Source of the DNA: Vulcanimicrobiota bacterium
GTDB lineage: Bacteria > Vulcanimicrobiota > Vulcanimicrobiia > Vulcanimicrobiales > Vulcanimicrobiaceae
Direction of reading: 5' to 3'
Assembly (NCBI GenBank): GCA_003155175.1
Contig: PMFP01000033.1
Coordinates: forward strand, 1 to 15,678
DNA length: 15,678 nucleotides
Under the pieces are notes generated by a model that did not search any database, was not told the origin of the DNA, and saw only the letters and a program-made list of their open reading frames with translations. The position numbers and the translations under genes are program-made. Every line of letters starts with the position of its first letter. Positions within the stretch are counted from its first letter, which is position 1. Positions 13,556 through 15,678 of the stretch are shown here, in pieces.

Positions 13556-14323
13556 TCACTTCAAGATTCCGCGTTGCGACGGAGACTCCAAGAAGGCGAC
13601 CATCTCGCGGCCGGGCTCGGTCGTGACCTCCGCCTTCATCTCCTCGATGGCTTGCGAAACGTTCATCTTCGGATTGTAGAGAATCTTGTAGAAGCGTTTG
13701 ATTTCGTTGCGTTCGTCGACCTTGAAGCCCGCACGCCGGAGACCGACGCTGTTGAGGCCGTACGGCTCGGCCGGATTTCCTTCGATCAGGAAGAACGGCG
13801 GAACGTCCTTGGTGATCTTACTGGCGCCGCCCACCATCGCGTAGCGCCCCACGCGCGTAAACTGGTGGACGCCGGCCATGCCGCCGATGACCGCGTAGTC
13901 GTTAATCTCGCAATGCCCCGCCAGCTGCGCGAGGTTGCTCATGGTGACGCCGTTGCCGACGACGCAGTTGTGCGCGATATGGACGTACGCGAGCAGCAAG
14001 CAGTCGTCGCCGACGACCGTCGCTTCGTCCTCGCCGGTCGCGCGCTGGATGCTGACGTATTCGCGCAGCGTCGTACCTTTGCCGATCCGCGTAAACGCGC
14101 GTTCGCCGGAATATTTGCGGTCCTGCGACGTGGCGCCGATGGTCGCGAACGGATAGACGTTGCAATCTTGGCCGATCTCGGTCCATCCGTTGACGACGAC
14201 GTGCGCCTGAAGCGTCGTGCCCTCGCCGATTTTCACGTGCTCGCCGACGATGCAGTACGGCCCGATCTCGACGCGCGACGCGACCTCCGCGTGGGGATGA
14301 ACGATCGCCGTGGGATGGATCAT
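13556..14323 (-). CDS. lpxA: LpxA, UDP-N-acetylglucosamine O-acyltransferase
   Basis: First enzyme of lipid A synthesis: it transfers 3-hydroxyacyl from acyl carrier protein to the 3-OH of UDP-GlcNAc, as a cytoplasmic trimer with a left-handed beta-helix. Hexapeptide repeats run from about residue 2 to 190 (IHPTAIVHPHAEV, IGPYCIVGEHVKIGEGT, VVGNGVTMSNLAQLAGHCEI). The catalytic His is His118 in AHIAHNC-type sequence (VHIAHNCVVGN, E. coli His125); His137 and His153 (VHQF) match E. coli His144 and His160. The acyl-chain ruler position is Gly166 in MVGGAS, equivalent to E. coli Gly173, which suggests a long chain, near C14. The length of 255 is normal. ATG 14323 has GAGG 8 nt upstream, overlapping the fabZ stop. 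A helical C-terminal domain follows the helix, as usual. Confidence 0.97.
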   Translation of the reverse strand: MIHPTAIVHPHAEVASRVEIGPYCIVGEHVKIGEGTTLQAHVVVNGWTEIGQDCNVYPFATIGATSQDRKYSGERAFTRIGKGTTLREYVSIQRATGEDEATVVGDDCLLLAYVHIAHNCVVGNGVTMSNLAQLAGHCEINDYAVIGGMAGVHQFTRVGRYAMVGGASKITKDVPPFFLIEGNPAEPYGLNSVGLRRAGFKVDERNEIKRFYKILYNPKMNVSQAIEEMKAEVTTEPGREMVAFLESPSQRGILK

Positions 14324-14331
14324 GCCGGCGG

Positions 14332-14335
14332 CCTC
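14332..14335 (-). promoter_or_regulatory. Ribosome binding site (GAGG) of lpxA
   Basis: GAGG lies 8 nt before the lpxA ATG and overlaps the fabZ TGA stop, a good spacing that fixes the start codon. Confidence 0.65.
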
Positions 14336-14807
14336 ATACGTGCAGTACCGTCGCTTCGAAACCGTAGAGTCGCGGATCGGTGGAAATCGAGAACATCAGC
14401 TCGGCCGAGCACGCGAGTTGTCCGTCCACGCGCGCTTCCGCCGCGACCCAGCCGATGCTGCGTTTGTGGCGGAGCATCTGAACCTCCATGTCGAGGCGAT
14501 CTCCCGGCATAACGGGCCGGCGAAACTTCGCCTTATCGATACCCGCCAGGTACGGCGTCTTTCTCGAGAATTCTCCCGGCTCCAGGACGACTGCGCCGCC
14601 GAGCTGAGCCATGGCTTCGATCATGTAAACGCCCGGGAACAGCGGGTTGCCCGGAAAGTGTCCGGCCAGGACGGGCTCGTTGTAGGTGATGTTCTTGTAT
14701 CCGCGCACGCGAACCATCGGTTCGAGCTCGAGGATGCGGTCGACCAGCAGAATCGGGTAGCGGTGCGGCAAGACCTCCAGGATCTGCCGGATGTCGAGTT
14801 CAGCCAC
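14334..14807 (-). CDS. fabZ: FabZ, 3-hydroxyacyl-ACP dehydratase
   Basis: Hot-dog-fold cytoplasmic dehydratase converting (3R)-hydroxyacyl-ACP to trans-2-enoyl-ACP in fatty acid elongation. It competes with LpxA for hydroxymyristoyl-type ACP, so its place in the lipid A operon balances membrane lipid and LPS. The family core is PHRYPILLVDRI (14-25) and LAGHFPGNPLFPGVYMIEAM (48-67, which I read as the active site), with catalytic His50 and Glu64. The length of 157 residues is normal. Some bacteria fuse LpxC and FabZ; here they are separate, 7 nt apart. The GTG at 14807 is preceded by AGGTGA, which spans the lpxC TAG stop. It ends 10 nt before lpxA. Confidence 0.96.
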   Translation of the reverse strand: MAELDIRQILEVLPHRYPILLVDRILELEPMVRVRGYKNITYNEPVLAGHFPGNPLFPGVYMIEAMAQLGGAVVLEPGEFSRKTPYLAGIDKAKFRRPVMPGDRLDMEVQMLRHKRSIGWVAAEARVDGQLACSAELMFSISTDPRLYGFEATVLHV

Positions 14808-14810
14808 GTT

Positions 14811-14816
14811 TCACCT
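14811..14816 (-). promoter_or_regulatory. Ribosome binding site (AGGTGA) of fabZ
   Basis: AGGTGA on the minus strand overlaps the lpxC TAG stop and precedes the fabZ GTG at 14807 by 3 nt. It supports this GTG as the start and couples fabZ translation to lpxC termination. Confidence 0.6.
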
Positions 14817-15651
14817 AGCGTACTTTCTCCGGTGTTGCCCGACGGGCGAATCGTCTGCGCAGATCGCGGGTGACGGTCGCGTGCAGTTCGTGACCGCTCT
14901 TAATCGCGATCACCTCGCACAGCGGCCACATCCCCAGCAGCGAAAAATCGCCGACGAGGTCGAGAACCTTGTGCCGCACGACTTCGTTGGGCCAGCGCAG
15001 CGGCTGCATCGGCCCGTCCGGCGCGAAGACGAGCGCGTTCTCGAGCGTACCGCCCAGCGCCAGACCGCGCGCGCGCAACGCTTCGATTTCGTGCAGGTAG
15101 CCGAACGTCCGCGCTCCGGCGATCTCACGCCGGTACGACTCGGGTTCGATCGCTCCGTCGAAGTACTGCACTCCGACGGGCGGCGGAAAATCGGCGACGA
15201 AGCGGACGCGAAACGCGTCGGCCGGCAGAAGAACGACGGCGCGGTCGCCGCTCCGATACGACAAGGGCTGCGTCAGCTCGAGCGTTGGGCGCTCGCGATC
15301 CTGGAGCGCGACGCCCGCCTCCGCGATCGCGTCGGCGAATCGCTCGGCGCTGCCGTCCTCAACCGGAATCTCCGGTCCGTCGACCGCGACGTCCGCGTTG
15401 CTCACGCCCAGGGCGAAGAGGGCGGACAACAGGTGCTCGACGGTCGACACGCTGTCCGCGCCCTCGCCGACGACCGTCGCGCGGGCCGTGTCCACGATGC
15501 GGTCGCTCGTCGCGGGAACGCGCTTGCCGTCGGGAAAGACGAACGCGATGCCTTCGTCCACGGCGGCAGGCCGAACTTCCACGCGTGCGAGCTTGCCCGA
15601 ATGGACGCCGACGCCTTCGAATCGAATCGGGCGCCGTAACGTTGCCTGCAT
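14815..15651 (-). CDS. lpxC: LpxC, UDP-3-O-acyl-N-acetylglucosamine deacetylase
   Basis: Zinc-dependent deacetylase, the committed step of lipid A synthesis, in the cytoplasm. From the ATG at 15651 it has 278 residues, slightly short of the usual 300. Zinc ligands are His73 (STVEHLLSAL), His227 and Asp231 (RHKVLDLVGD). Glu72 fits the catalytic base (E. coli Glu78), Asp235 E. coli Asp246, and His254 in SGHELHA E. coli His265. The N-terminus QATLRRPIRFEGVGVHSG is canonical (TL..P..F.G.G.HSG). An in-frame GTG at 15663 would add four residues; neither start has a clear ribosome site, and ATG is preferred by family alignment. In E. coli LpxC is a proteolysis-controlled step; the C-terminus here (RRATPEKVR) is not like the E. 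coli degron. Any promoter or lpxD gene lies beyond the right edge. Confidence 0.95.
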   Translation of the reverse strand: MQATLRRPIRFEGVGVHSGKLARVEVRPAAVDEGIAFVFPDGKRVPATSDRIVDTARATVVGEGADSVSTVEHLLSALFALGVSNADVAVDGPEIPVEDGSAERFADAIAEAGVALQDRERPTLELTQPLSYRSGDRAVVLLPADAFRVRFVADFPPPVGVQYFDGAIEPESYRREIAGARTFGYLHEIEALRARGLALGGTLENALVFAPDGPMQPLRWPNEVVRHKVLDLVGDFSLLGMWPLCEVIAIKSGHELHATVTRDLRRRFARRATPEKVR

Positions 15652-15678
15652 CGCTAGCGGCACGCAACCACTACCGGC

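Noticed and set aside
1..15678. CRISPR arrays, tRNA or rRNA genes, insertion sequences, phage genes
   Set aside because: No regularly spaced repeats, RNA-gene cores, transposase motifs or terminal inverted repeats were seen. The window is nearly all protein-coding, and no gap exceeds 50 nt.

Overview
The window is GC-rich, densely packed bacterial chromosome with almost no intergenic DNA and many GTG starts. It holds 14 minus-strand genes, most of which build and export lipopolysaccharide, so the organism is a diderm with lipid A. Several genes point away from Proteobacteria and towards a deep-branching diderm near Cyanobacteria, Armatimonadota or Eremiobacterota: a DUF3084 membrane protein, a YqgF/RuvX protein of the cyanobacterial type, and a 'lipid-A-disaccharide synthase-related' protein. 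I lean towards an Eremiobacterota-like genome, but this is inference and no marker in the window settles it.

Layout, left to right. Bases 1-783 (+) carry the C-terminal part of a RecQ-family helicase whose 3' end contains a short repeat. Bases 780-2405 (+) encode a secreted protein of unknown function whose start overlaps the recQ stop. From 2391 to the right edge all genes are on the minus strand and are read right to left: lpxC, fabZ, lpxA, lpxB, a UshA-type metallophosphoesterase, an lpxB-like gene, an O-antigen ligase/polymerase, lptC, lptB, an lptF/lptG permease, a DUF3084 gene and a ruvX-like gene. A stem-loop with a short T-run follows ruvX. Next come an outer-membrane beta-barrel candidate, a membrane-anchored TPR protein and a GT4 glycosyltransferase, whose end overlaps the secreted-protein gene tail to tail.

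How the genes fit together. LpxA acylates UDP-GlcNAc, LpxC deacetylates the product, and FabZ works on the 3-hydroxyacyl-ACP pool that LpxA draws on. LpxB joins UDP-diacylglucosamine to lipid X. The Wzy/WaaL-like protein would add or polymerise glycan. LptB, the LptF/G permease and LptC form the inner-membrane extraction machine. The window lacks lpxD, lpxH or lpxI, lpxK, a Kdo transferase, lptA and lptD. The step normally done by LpxH or LpxI is missing between lpxA and lpxB. A cytoplasmic metallophosphoesterase carrying an LpxH-like Arg substitution sits directly after lpxB. I propose it as a candidate replacement enzyme, and this is the most interesting point in the window.
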